NCBI RefSeq assembly: GCF_019645875.1
Contig: NZ_CP081000.1
Location: 3,224,001 to 3,288,000, forward strand
Length of the DNA stretch: 64,000 nucleotides
Reading direction: 5' to 3'
DNA from: Mycolicibacterium senegalense
GTDB taxonomy: Bacteria > Actinomycetota > Actinomycetes > Mycobacteriales > Mycobacteriaceae
In this document: piece by piece, positions 38,910-48,101 of the stretch
Layout: each line of letters begins with the position of its first letter
Position numbering within the stretch: position 1 is the stretch's first letter
Position numbers and translations under genes: made by a program
Notes under the pieces: generated by a model
What the model saw: the letters and a program-made list of their open reading frames with translations, nothing else
The model's database searches: none
What the model was told of the DNA's origin: nothing

Positions 38910-41510
38910 ATGCCTGGTCAGTGGCAGCTTTTGGACCGGCCCGCCGAGCACGAGGCCATTCGGGCCGCCCTCAGCGGGACGGACAGCTGCGGAGTTGTTC
39001 TCGTCGGAGCCGCCGGGGTCGGTAAGACCACCTTGGCGCGCACCGTGACTGCGTCGTTGAACCGGAAGGTGCACTGGGCCGCGTGCACCGAGTCGTCGCG
39101 CAGCATCCCGCTCGGCGCGTTCGCCCACTGGGTGTCCTCGTCGGGATCCCGCGATCCCATCGCCCTCATCGGGTCGGCACGCGAATCTCTGGTGGCCGAG
39201 GGCGACACCATCGTCGGGATCGACGACGCCCATTTGCTGGACCAACTCTCGGCAACACTGCTGCACCAGATCGCAGTGGAGCGCTCCGGTCACCTGGTGG
39301 CCACCGTGCGCAGCGGCGAGCCGGTTCCCGATGCCGTCACCTCACTGTGGAAGGACGGTTACCTCGAGCGCTTCGAACTCAATCCGTTCACCAAACAACA
39401 GAGCATCGCACTCATCGAAACCGTGCTGGGAGGGACGCTGGAGGGCCTCAGCGCCGACGTGATGTGGGAGACCTCCGGTGGCAATCCCCTGTTCCTGCGC
39501 AACATGGTCGAGGGCGCGGTCGACGCCGGCACGCTGACAAAGGTCAACGGGGTGTGGCAGTTTCGCGGCCCCACCGTCATACCCTCCGGCCTGATCGAAC
39601 TGCTCGACGAACGGCTGGCCCACGCGGGTGAGGACGTACTGCACGCACTGAAACTGCTGTCGCTGTGCGAACCACTCGACATCGACGCGCTGGCCGAACT
39701 GGCGGGCGAGGACGCGGTGGACGCCGCCGAGATGCGCGGCCTGATCCGAATCGTCGCCGACGACGGTCAGACCAACGTCCGCTTCAGCCACCCGCTGTTC
39801 GGCGAGGCAGTGCGCCGCAGGGTCGGCACCGCGTCGGCCCGCAAGCTGCGGGGCCGCATCGCCAAGATCTTGCACGAACGCAACCTCGACTCGCCCGCCA
39901 GCCGAATCAAGTTGGCCGAGTTGGCGATCGAGAGCGACCAGGGCACCGACATCGAACTGCTGATCACCGCCGCAAAGGATGCGGTGTTCCTGTCCAACCT
40001 TCCGCTCGGGGAGAAGTTGGCCCGCGCGGCCTTCGATCACGGCGGGGGACTCAGCGCGGCCGCGCTACTGTCGCGCGCGTTGTTGTGGCAGGGACATCCG
40101 GCCCAGGCTGACAGCATCCTCGAACAGTTCTCACCCGCCGATCTCGATGAGATGGAACTCGTGCAATGGGGCATTCCGCGGGTGTCCAACCTGTTCTGGT
40201 CCCAAGGCGACGTGACGCGCGCCAGTCAGGTGCTCGCCCTCCTGCAGGAGCGGGTCACCCATCCCATCCTGAAACTGGTCGTCGATGCGACCGGTGCCGG
40301 CATGGCGGTGCATCAGAACCAGATTGCCGAAGGCCTTCAGATCGCCGAGCGGGTCCTGGCCAACCCCGAGGCACCGCGGCAGGCCGTGGATTTCGCGGCA
40401 TTCGCCGCGGGGCTGTCGATGCCGCTGGTGGGCCGAGGCGAGGATTTCCTGCCGATCGCCTCACGCTGCCGGGCACAGCGCAAGACCACCGACGGCATGA
40501 TCCGGATCATGGTGTTCTACGGCGAGGTGCTCGCTCTCGTCTACACCGGTCAGCTCGAACGGGCCCGGCAGCGCGCCGCTGAGTACGCCGAGTTCTCCTC
40601 GGCCGGCCAGTTCGCCGGCTGGGCCATCGCCAGGATCATGGACGGCGTGGCCGCTACCCACAGCGGGCGGTTCCGCGACGCCATCCGGTCCATCGAGCAG
40701 GCCCTGGCCGCGCTCAACGCGGAGAGCTCGCTGCCCTGGCAGCTGCCCGGCCGGCTGCTACTGGCCCGCGCCTACGCGGCAGTGGGCGACCCGGCCGACG
40801 CCGAGCGCGTGCTCGACGACGCCAAGGAACACTCGGGCGAGTTCATGGCGCTCCACGAACCCCTCCGGATGGTCGCCAACGCCTGGGTGGCCGCAGCCAA
40901 GGGCGGGCATCGCTCGGCAATCGACCTGGCCCGCGCCGCCGCCGATGCGGCGCATTCGTCGGGGCAATATGCGGTCGAGGCCGAGGCCCTGCACAGCGCG
41001 GCGCGGTTCGGCGATCGCAGCGTGACGCGTCGGCTGCAGGAGCTCGTCGACCGGGCCGGCGGCCCGCTGCCCGCGCTGTACGCGCGGCACGCCGCCGCGG
41101 TGGCCGCGGCCGACGCGACCGAACTGGACAAGATGTCCACCGCGTTCGAGGAGGCCGGGTTGCTGTTGTCGGCCGCCGACTCCGCCGCCCAGGCGGTGCC
41201 CCTGCACGACAAGGCCGGACACCGCCGCAACAGCACCGAATCCGCCGCGCACGCGCTGCAACTGGCGTCCAAGTGCGGCGGGGCGGCCACTCCGGCAATC
41301 CGGTCGGCCGCCCGGCCGCTGCCGGTGACCGGTCGCGAACGCGAAGTGGCCGGCCTGGTGGCCCAGGGCTTGTCGAACCGCGACATCGCCGAACGTCTGA
41401 CCGTCTCGGTCCGCACGGTGGAAGGCCACATCTACCGGGCCTGCATCAAGCTGGGCGTGGCCGACCGAGACGAGTTGGCCAAGATCATCTGGAACGACCT
41501 GGGTCAGTAG
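38910..41510 (+). CDS. Large ATP-binding LuxR-family regulator (LAL type)
   Basis: 866 aa from ATG 38910 (MPGQWQLLDRPAEHEAIRAAL); starts at 38814 and 38889 are possible. An N-terminal STAND-type ATPase with Walker A GAAGVGKTT (residues 33-41) and Walker B VGIDDAHLLD. The long helical middle (about 250-790) looks like tetratricopeptide-type repeats. The C-terminal LuxR/GerE HTH is LTGREREVAGLVAQGLSNRDIAERLTVS followed by RTVEGHIYRA-type helices (VTGREREVAGL in the actual sequence). It probably activates transcription after ligand-induced oligomerisation. Placed immediately after the peroxidase/catalase pair, it may control them. Its stop overlaps the convergent nitrate reductase by 7 bp. Confidence 0.9.
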   Translation: MPGQWQLLDRPAEHEAIRAALSGTDSCGVVLVGAAGVGKTTLARTVTASLNRKVHWAACTESSRSIPLGAFAHWVSSSGSRDPIALIGSARESLVAEGDTIVGIDDAHLLDQLSATLLHQIAVERSGHLVATVRSGEPVPDAVTSLWKDGYLERFELNPFTKQQSIALIETVLGGTLEGLSADVMWETSGGNPLFLRNMVEGAVDAGTLTKVNGVWQFRGPTVIPSGLIELLDERLAHAGEDVLHALKLLSLCEPLDIDALAELAGEDAVDAAEMRGLIRIVADDGQTNVRFSHPLFGEAVRRRVGTASARKLRGRIAKILHERNLDSPASRIKLAELAIESDQGTDIELLITAAKDAVFLSNLPLGEKLARAAFDHGGGLSAAALLSRALLWQGHPAQADSILEQFSPADLDEMELVQWGIPRVSNLFWSQGDVTRASQVLALLQERVTHPILKLVVDATGAGMAVHQNQIAEGLQIAERVLANPEAPRQAVDFAAFAAGLSMPLVGRGEDFLPIASRCRAQRKTTDGMIRIMVFYGEVLALVYTGQLERARQRAAEYAEFSSAGQFAGWAIARIMDGVAATHSGRFRDAIRSIEQALAALNAESSLPWQLPGRLLLARAYAAVGDPADAERVLDDAKEHSGEFMALHEPLRMVANAWVAAAKGGHRSAIDLARAAADAAHSSGQYAVEAEALHSAARFGDRSVTRRLQELVDRAGGPLPALYARHAAAVAAADATELDKMSTAFEEAGLLLSAADSAAQAVPLHDKAGHRRNSTESAAHALQLASKCGGAATPAIRSAARPLPVTGREREVAGLVAQGLSNRDIAERLTVSVRTVEGHIYRACIKLGVADRDELAKIIWNDLGQ

Positions 41511-44500
41511 ACGTCGCGTACGTACCGTTTCTGGGCGACCAGGTCTCGTTTGTAACCTCGGGCGGCGTCGTCGGACATTCCGCCGTGGCTCCGCAGGATT
41601 GTGGTCAGCGTGGCGTCCACGTCCTTGGCCATCCGGGCGGCGTCACCGCAGACGTAGAGGTGGGCGCCCTCGTCCAACCAGCGCCACACCTCGGCGCCGC
41701 GCTCGATCATCTTGTGCTGCACGTACACCCGGTTGGCCTGATCTCGGGAGAAGGCCAGATCCAGCCGGCTCAGGAACCCGTCGGCAGCCATCCCCTCGAA
41801 CTCGTCGCGGTAGTAGAAGTTCTCGTCGCGGTGCTGATCGCCGAAAAAGAGCCAGTTCCGGCCACGGTGTCCCAGCGCGCGACGCTCTTGCAGGAATCCC
41901 CGGAACGGGGCGATGCCGGTGCCCGGCCCGATCATGATCATCGGGGTATCCGCGTCCTCGGGTGGGCGGAAATGCGGAGAGCGCTGCAGGAACACCGGCG
42001 CGGCCGCGGCCCGGTCGGCGAGGAATGTCGAACACACCCCGCCCCGGTGCGCGCCGCCCGGCCCTCGGTATCGCAACACCGACACCGTCGTCTGGACTTC
42101 GTGCGGGCTGACCAGCGGGCTTGACGAGATCGAATAGTTGCGCGGGGTCAGCCGGACCAGAACCTCTTGCCACTGCTCGGGTTCGGCACGCACCGCGAAC
42201 TCCGTCACCACGTCGAGACCGTTGCGGTTACGCAGCCAATTGCTGCGCCGCTCACCGGAATTGCGCAGGATCTTGGCGGCGGAGCGATCTGGGCAAGCGT
42301 CCGCGACAAACCGCAACAGGTCCGGCGTCACCCGGCAGATGTCGTACGACGAGATGAGGGCGTCACGCAGCGACTGCTCAACCCCGTCGACCTCGATCAC
42401 CGAATCCGGACAGAGGGCGGTGGCCGCCAGCCAGGCGTCGACCACCGCCGGATCGTTGCAGGCATAGACACCCAGCGAGTCACCGACCGAATAACTCACC
42501 TCGTACTCGGAGATGTCGAAACCGAACTGACGCACCTCCTTGGCGGCAGTCGGGGCCGTCAAACGTTCGTTGCGCCCTAGGACAGCCAAAATCGGCTTGG
42601 CCCTGGTGAATTCGTCCGGCTCGGTGGGAATGATCGTGCGGATGCCGCTGCCGAGTGCCGCCGGCAGGGGCGTCGCACCGGTGAGCGCGGTGGTGACCGC
42701 ATCGGCCCAGCGCCGCATCGGCTCGTCGTCGTAGGCCTCACAGTCGGCACGCTCGAGCAGCTTGGTCGCCCCCAGATCCGCCAGCCGCTGATCCAGCGAT
42801 TTGGCGTGCCCGCAGAAGTTGTCGTAGGACTTGTCGCCGATGCCGAGAACCGCGTAGCGCAGGCCGTGCAGCTGTGGGGCGTCCGGACCCTGTAGCCGGT
42901 TCCAGAAATCGGCGCCGTTGTCCGGCGGCCCGCCGTCACCGAACGTACTGGTGACGACGAGGACGTCGCGTGCGGCGGCCAGATCGGCCAAGGCGAGATC
43001 GTCCATGTTGACCAACGAGGCCCCGTCGATGCGGCCCGCCAGCCCGGCCGCGAACTCCTCTGCGGTACCGGTCTGCGAGGCCCACAACACCATCGGCCCG
43101 CCCGGTACCGGTCGCCGGCCCGGCTCACTGTCGCCGGCCCGCGAGTAGCGTCCGGCGAGCACCCCGTCCACCCACAGGCGCACCGTGGCGCTGAGCGGCG
43201 CCGAAGCCGGGAGCACCGGCACGCCCACGGGTGCATCCGGCAGACCGGTGAAAAAGCCGGCCAGATAGATCTTTTCGTCGTGGCTCAGCATCGGCTTGGC
43301 TACGGCAGCCAATCCCGCCTCGGCTGCGAGCGGATGAAGTGCCGACGTGCCGTCGACCGATCGGACCGGGCGCAGGCTGACCGCGCACACCTTGAACTCC
43401 GGCTGCAGCGAGTCCGAGTCGACCGCGTCGTTGGTCACGGCGTTGACCGTGAGGTACTCGCCGTGTTCGTCGTTCCAGTGGAACGGCGCGAAGCAGTTGC
43501 CGGGCCGCACCCGGTCCGACACCTTGGCGGGCAAGACGGCACGCCCGCGCCGGGACGTCAACTCGACCTGCTGCCCCTCGACGATGTCGAGCTCGAGTGC
43601 GTCCATCGGGTGGATTTCGACGAACGGCGCGGGATTGAGTTTGTTGAGCTTGCCCACTTTGCCGGTCTTGGTCATGGTGTGCCATTGATGTTGCAGCCGA
43701 CCAGTGTTGAGCACCATCGGGTAGTCGTCATCGGGCAGTTCGGCGGCGTCCATGTGCGGCCGGGCGTGGAAGACGGCCCGCCGCGACGGGGTTGCGAACG
43801 CCAGCCGGGGCCGGCGGCCGTCCGCGTCGACGAACAGATCCTGACTCACTCCGTCGTTGAGGTAACGGATGGGGTGACGGTCATCGGCACCGCCGGGGCC
43901 GTCGCCGGGCGGAACCGGCCATTGCAAAGGAGTTTCACGCAGCCTCGCGTAATCGGCGCCACGCAGGTCATATCCGGTCCTCGGATTGGCGAATTCGCGG
44001 ATTTCGTCGAAGATCTCCTCGGCGGACCGGTAGTCGAAGTGCTCGGCGAATCCCAGCTGCGTCGCGACCTGGCAGATCAGCTGCCAGTCCGGCCGGGCCT
44101 GCCCCGCCGGGGCGACCGACGGAGACAACAGGGTCAGATTGCGCTCCGAATTGACCATGACGCCTTCGGCTTCCGCCCACAGCGCCGCGGGCAGCAAGAT
44201 GTCGGCGTAGTGGTTGGTGGCCGTGGACCGGTAGGCGTCCTGGACGACGACCAGCTCAGCGGCCTCCAAGCCGTTGATCACGGTCTTCCGGTTGGCCACG
44301 CTGGCAACCGGATTCGTGCAGATGATCCAGCAGGCCTTGATGTGTCCCTGTTCCATCTGTTCGAACATGCCGATGGTGCCCGGTCCCACCTCGGTGCGGA
44401 TGGTGTCGGGTTCGAGGCCCCACCGGGTCTCGACGAAGGCCCGGTCGTCAGCGGCAAGGACCGACCGCTGACCGGGCAGCCCCGGCCCCATATAACCCAT

Positions 44501-45565
44501 TTCCCGGCCGCCCATCGCATTGGGCTGGCCGGTCAGCGACATCGGTCCGCTGCCCGGGCGGCAGATCGCGCCGGTGGCCAGGTGCAGGTTGCAGATCGCG
44601 TTGGTGTTCCAGGTGCCGTGGGTGCTCTGGTTGAGCCCCATGGTCCAGCAGCTCATCCACTCCCCCGCCTCGGCGATCATCGCTGCGGCAGTGCGGATGT
44701 CGGCTTCGGGGATTCCGGTGATCTCGGCGACCCGGTCCGGCGGGTAATCGGCCAGGAAGTCCGGCATCGCCTCCCAGCCGGTGGTGTGCTCGGCGATGAA
44801 CTCGTGGTCGATGGCACCGGTCTGGAGCAGCAGGTGCAGCAGGCCGTTGAGCAGCGCCAGGTCGGTTCCCGGTTTGATCTGCAGGAACAGATCGGCGCGT
44901 TCGGCCGTCGCGGTGCGGCGGGGGTCCACCACGATCAGCTTGGCGCCGGCCTTGAGCCGATCGGCCATGCGCAGGAACAGGATCGGATGGCAGTCGGCCA
45001 TGTTCGCGCCGGTGACGAAGAACAGGTCGGCCCGGTCGAAGTCGGTGTAGGACCCTGGCGGACCATCGGATCCGAGCGACTGTTTGAAACCCGTGCCCGC
45101 ACTCGCCATACACAACCGTGAATTCGATTCGATGTGGACGGTGCGCAGGAAACCCTTGGCCAGCTTGGTGGCCAGGTACTGCGCCTCCAGCGTCATCTGG
45201 CCCGACACATACAGGGCCACGGCGTCGGGGCCGTGCGCGTCGATGATGGCCCGCAGCCGGCGTCCCGCCTCGGCCACCGCGTCGTCCACCGGTGCCGGTA
45301 CCAGTTCATCTCCGCGGGTGGGGCGCAGCAAAGCGGTCGTGAGCCGGTCGTCGTCAGCGGCCATCATCTCGGCGTGCATCGCCCCCTTGGTGCACAGCCG
45401 TCCGAGATTGGTGGGGTGCAGCTTGTCGCCGCTGACCCGGGCGATCACCGTGCGGCCGTCGTCAACCCTGGTAGTGACCTCGATACCGCACCCGACGCCG
45501 CAGTACGAACACGCGGTCCGGTGTGTCTTGTCCGGGGTTGATCCCGAGCCCGCGCCGTCCGCCAT
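41504..45565 (-). CDS. nasN: Single-chain diflavin assimilatory nitrate reductase (NasN-like)
   Basis: 1353 aa, ATG at 45565. The N-terminal part is a molybdopterin oxidoreductase: the [4Fe-4S] motif CSYCGVGCGIEV with a later Cys in LGRLCTKGAM, then MGD-binding domains to about residue 740 (MVLNTGRLQHQWHTMTKTGK, FAPFHWNDEHGEYLTVNAVT). Next come a flavodoxin domain (SQTGTAEEF, about 827), a CysJ-type FAD domain (RNYSISSSPLVSPHE, about 1140) and an NADPH domain (IGPGTGIAPFRGFLQERRALG, about 1213, and YVCGDAARMAKDV). All electron carriers from NADPH to nitrate are therefore in one chain. I recall this architecture from M. smegmatis as NasN. A GlnR-like box precedes it. The ends of the domains are intact. 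Confidence 0.93.
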   Translation of the reverse strand: MADGAGSGSTPDKTHRTACSYCGVGCGIEVTTRVDDGRTVIARVSGDKLHPTNLGRLCTKGAMHAEMMAADDDRLTTALLRPTRGDELVPAPVDDAVAEAGRRLRAIIDAHGPDAVALYVSGQMTLEAQYLATKLAKGFLRTVHIESNSRLCMASAGTGFKQSLGSDGPPGSYTDFDRADLFFVTGANMADCHPILFLRMADRLKAGAKLIVVDPRRTATAERADLFLQIKPGTDLALLNGLLHLLLQTGAIDHEFIAEHTTGWEAMPDFLADYPPDRVAEITGIPEADIRTAAAMIAEAGEWMSCWTMGLNQSTHGTWNTNAICNLHLATGAICRPGSGPMSLTGQPNAMGGREMGYMGPGLPGQRSVLAADDRAFVETRWGLEPDTIRTEVGPGTIGMFEQMEQGHIKACWIICTNPVASVANRKTVINGLEAAELVVVQDAYRSTATNHYADILLPAALWAEAEGVMVNSERNLTLLSPSVAPAGQARPDWQLICQVATQLGFAEHFDYRSAEEIFDEIREFANPRTGYDLRGADYARLRETPLQWPVPPGDGPGGADDRHPIRYLNDGVSQDLFVDADGRRPRLAFATPSRRAVFHARPHMDAAELPDDDYPMVLNTGRLQHQWHTMTKTGKVGKLNKLNPAPFVEIHPMDALELDIVEGQQVELTSRRGRAVLPAKVSDRVRPGNCFAPFHWNDEHGEYLTVNAVTNDAVDSDSLQPEFKVCAVSLRPVRSVDGTSALHPLAAEAGLAAVAKPMLSHDEKIYLAGFFTGLPDAPVGVPVLPASAPLSATVRLWVDGVLAGRYSRAGDSEPGRRPVPGGPMVLWASQTGTAEEFAAGLAGRIDGASLVNMDDLALADLAAARDVLVVTSTFGDGGPPDNGADFWNRLQGPDAPQLHGLRYAVLGIGDKSYDNFCGHAKSLDQRLADLGATKLLERADCEAYDDEPMRRWADAVTTALTGATPLPAALGSGIRTIIPTEPDEFTRAKPILAVLGRNERLTAPTAAKEVRQFGFDISEYEVSYSVGDSLGVYACNDPAVVDAWLAATALCPDSVIEVDGVEQSLRDALISSYDICRVTPDLLRFVADACPDRSAAKILRNSGERRSNWLRNRNGLDVVTEFAVRAEPEQWQEVLVRLTPRNYSISSSPLVSPHEVQTTVSVLRYRGPGGAHRGGVCSTFLADRAAAAPVFLQRSPHFRPPEDADTPMIMIGPGTGIAPFRGFLQERRALGHRGRNWLFFGDQHRDENFYYRDEFEGMAADGFLSRLDLAFSRDQANRVYVQHKMIERGAEVWRWLDEGAHLYVCGDAARMAKDVDATLTTILRSHGGMSDDAARGYKRDLVAQKRYVRDVY

Positions 45566-45609
45566 GCCCCCATGGTGTGGTGAGGGTGTTGTCGGATCTT
45601 TCCGGCGGC

Positions 45610-45626
45610 GTTATCGGCACGAAAAC
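45610..45626 (-). promoter_or_regulatory. Candidate GlnR box upstream of the nitrate reductase
   Basis: Read on the plus strand, GTTAT-CGGCAC-GAAAA-C fits the GlnR consensus GTNAC-N6-GNAAC with about one mismatch per half. It lies 44 bp before the nasN ATG. GlnR activates nitrogen assimilation genes in mycobacteria, so nitrogen-limited control is plausible. This is a motif match only. Confidence 0.4.
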
Positions 45627-45648
45627 TGATCCTCACCGCGCACCGTAG

Positions 45649-45663
45649 CGTCCTGTGAGGACG
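45649..45663 (-). terminator. Short hairpin after the universal stress gene
   Basis: CGTCCT-GTG-AGGACG is a perfect 6-bp stem with a 3-nt loop, 22 bp past the uspA-like stop. It lacks a T-run, so termination is uncertain; it may separate the transporter operon from nasN. Confidence 0.35.
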
Positions 45664-45684
45664 GTAATCCCTGTTCAGGACGTG

Positions 45685-46077
45685 TTAGTGACGGTCGGGT
45701 TTGACCGCCAGCACCGGTTTCGGGCACTCCAGCAGCAGCTGTTGCGACACGCTGCCCAGCAACAGCTTGCCCACGGGGCTGCGGTGCCGGATGCCGATCA
45801 CCAGCAACTCCGCGTCGTCGGCGTCCATCGCGTCGAGCAACTCGGTGGCCGCGTCCACGCCCACCGGCTGACGCAACTCGAACGGCACACCGCCCTCCCG
45901 CAGCCGCTCCTCGACATCGTGCACCTGGCCGGAGCCGGCGAACCGGGGATCCGCGTAGGCGTCACCCGCGGTCGCGTTGATCACCAGCAGGCTGGTGCCT
46001 CGCAAGGCAGCCTCGGCGATACCGTGTTCGACAGCGGCCACGCCGAACACGTCGGCGGAGTAGCCGATCACTATCAT
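45685..46077 (-). CDS. Universal stress protein (UspA family)
   Basis: 130 aa from ATG 46077 ([19 protein letters not shown]), overlapping the tctA stop by 4 nt. Single Usp domain: the final [33 protein letters not shown] carries the G-x2-G-x9-G-S/T ATP-binding pattern, so it probably binds ATP. Encoded as the last gene of a transport operon, which is unusual. A role in energy sensing or transporter control is possible but not shown. No membrane segments. Confidence 0.9.
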   Translation of the reverse strand: MIVIGYSADVFGVAAVEHGIAEAALRGTSLLVINATAGDAYADPRFAGSGQVHDVEERLREGGVPFELRQPVGVDAATELLDAMDADDAELLVIGIRHRSPVGKLLLGSVSQQLLLECPKPVLAVKPDRH

Positions 46078-47615
46078 CTCTGGGCCGCCTTCTCCTGTTG
46101 ATCCGCATCGTCCTCGACGATCAGCAACGTCTCCTCGCTGCGGTGCATCAGCTTGAGCACCAACGGCATCAGCAACAGGATCGCCATGAGCACGTAGGTG
46201 ACGATCGCGACAGGTTCGGTGAACAGGCTCGTCCAATCACCGCCGCCGAGTTGCAGGCTCTGACGCAGCTGACGTTCGATGCGTGGACCCAGGATCACCC
46301 CGATGATCAAGGGCAGCACCGGCAATCCGAACCGCCGCATCATCAGACCCAGCAGCCCGAAGACCAACAGCAGGGCCAGATCCAGCGGTTGCACGTTGAC
46401 CGCTAGGGCACCCAGCGTGGCGAAGAACAGAATGCCCGCGTAGAGGTACGGACGCGGAGTGCGCAGCAGCTTGGCCCACAGCGGCGCGAGCGGCAGATTG
46501 AGCACCAGAAGCAGGAAGTTTCCGATGAACAGGCTGGCGATCAGCGTCCAGATCAGCAGTGGTTCCTTCTCGAAAAGGGTTGGACCGGGCTGAATTCCGT
46601 AGGAGACGAACGCCGTCAGCATCACCGCCGCGGTGGCATTGGTGGGCAGGCCCAGCGACAGCATCGGCACCAGGGTGCCCGCCGCCGAGGCGTTGTTGGC
46701 GGCCTCCGGGCCGGCCACACCCTCGATGGCCCCCTTGCCGAACTCCTCGGGATGCTTCGAGAGCCGTTTTTCGGTGATGTAGGACAGGAACGTGGGCAGC
46801 TCGGCACCGCCGGCCGGCAGCGCGCCGAAGGGGAATCCGTAAGCGGTGCCACGCAGCCACGGCTTCCAGGACCGGCCGAAGTCCTGCCGGCTCATCCACG
46901 GCCGCCCTACCGGGATCACGTCGGCCGGCCGGCGGCGCAGGTGTGCGGCCACCCACAGCGCCTCGCCGAGCGCGAAGATCGCCACCGCGATCACCACGAT
47001 GTCGATACCGTCGGATAACTGGGGCAGGCCGAACGTGGCGCGCGGCTGACCGGTCAGGAAGTCGATGCCGACGACGCCGATCGCGAGTCCGAGGAACAGC
47101 GAGATCGCGCCGCGCAGCTTGGAGGAACCCAGCACGGCGGTGACCGCGACCAGTGCGAACAGCATGATCGCCAGGTAGGAGGGTGCGCCGAGGGTCACCG
47201 CGAACCGGGATATCGGCGGCGCGAACGCGGCCAGTAGTGCGGTGCCGATCGCGCCCGCCACGAAGGAGCCGATCGCGGCGGTGGCCAGGGCCTGGGCGGC
47301 GCGGCCGGCTTTGGCCATCTTGTTGCCCTCGATCGCGGTGATCACCGACGAGGATTCACCTGGCGTGTTCAGCAGGATCGAGGTGGTCGATCCGCCATAC
47401 ATCCCGCCGTAGAAGATGCCGGCGAACATGATGAATGCCGCACTCGGGCTGACGTTGTAGGTCACCGGCAGCAGCAGCGCCACGGTCATGGCCGGGCCGA
47501 TGCCCGGCAGCACACCTACCGCGGTGCCCAGCAACACACCGATCACGGCGTACAGCAGGTTCATCGGGGTTGCGGCCTCGGCGAACCCCTGAAGCAACCA
47601 TTCGAAGTTGTTCAT
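46074..47615 (-). CDS. tctA: Tripartite tricarboxylate transporter, large permease subunit TctA
   Basis: 513 aa, ATG at 47615 immediately after the tctB stop. About 12 hydrophobic segments and the TctA family signatures are visible: [49 protein letters not shown] and [20 protein letters not shown]. It forms the main transport channel with TctB; TctC delivers the solute, usually citrate or another di/tricarboxylate. The substrate cannot be told from sequence. Confidence 0.94.
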   Translation of the reverse strand: MNNFEWLLQGFAEAATPMNLLYAVIGVLLGTAVGVLPGIGPAMTVALLLPVTYNVSPSAAFIMFAGIFYGGMYGGSTTSILLNTPGESSSVITAIEGNKMAKAGRAAQALATAAIGSFVAGAIGTALLAAFAPPISRFAVTLGAPSYLAIMLFALVAVTAVLGSSKLRGAISLFLGLAIGVVGIDFLTGQPRATFGLPQLSDGIDIVVIAVAIFALGEALWVAAHLRRRPADVIPVGRPWMSRQDFGRSWKPWLRGTAYGFPFGALPAGGAELPTFLSYITEKRLSKHPEEFGKGAIEGVAGPEAANNASAAGTLVPMLSLGLPTNATAAVMLTAFVSYGIQPGPTLFEKEPLLIWTLIASLFIGNFLLLVLNLPLAPLWAKLLRTPRPYLYAGILFFATLGALAVNVQPLDLALLLVFGLLGLMMRRFGLPVLPLIIGVILGPRIERQLRQSLQLGGGDWTSLFTEPVAIVTYVLMAILLLMPLVLKLMHRSEETLLIVEDDADQQEKAAQR

Positions 47616-48101
47616 CTACAGAATCCCGTCCAGAATGCCTGCGGGCAGCGGGATTCCGAGCCCGGAGTAGAACGCATAGAAACTCGCCACCGACAGCACC
47701 GCGCCGATCACGAGGTTTCGGAGGTAATGACGGTTGCCCAGAATCATTGCCGCACCGGCGAACAGCAGGGCACCGGTGATGGCCCAACCCAGAGGTTTGA
47801 CCAGAACGATCACCAGGACGAACAGCCCGACCAGCAGGCCCACCGTGCGCCAGTCCCCCGGCATGTTCGGGTCGACGTCCTCACCGGCGTCGGCCTCGCC
47901 CACCGATCCGCGCGGGATGGCTAGCGCCAGGATGAGCGCGAGGACCATGAGCACGATCCCGATTCCCAGCGGAAACGCCCGCGGCCCAACGGGATCGACC
48001 TTGGCGAACCCGCTGGTCAAGGTGAGCGCGTCATAGATCAGGAATCCGCCGACGGCCGCCAGGACCGCACACACCAGATACTGGGCCTTGTCGACCTTCA
48101 C
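47616..48101 (-). CDS. tctB: Tripartite tricarboxylate transporter, small subunit TctB
   Basis: 161 aa from GTG 48101 ([19 protein letters not shown]). Four membrane segments are visible ([72 protein letters not shown]), the TctB pattern, with an acidic loop between TM2 and TM3. Its GTG would overlap the tctC TGA by 4 nt if the upstream gene were in frame, so the pair was probably translationally coupled. Confidence 0.9.
   Translation of the reverse strand: MKVDKAQYLVCAVLAAVGGFLIYDALTLTSGFAKVDPVGPRAFPLGIGIVLMVLALILALAIPRGSVGEADAGEDVDPNMPGDWRTVGLLVGLFVLVIVLVKPLGWAITGALLFAGAAMILGNRHYLRNLVIGAVLSVASFYAFYSGLGIPLPAGILDGIL

Noticed and set aside
43280..45121. A 613-codon open frame opposite the nitrate reductase
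   Set aside because: Antisense shadow of nasN with no recognisable domain and no ribosome site.
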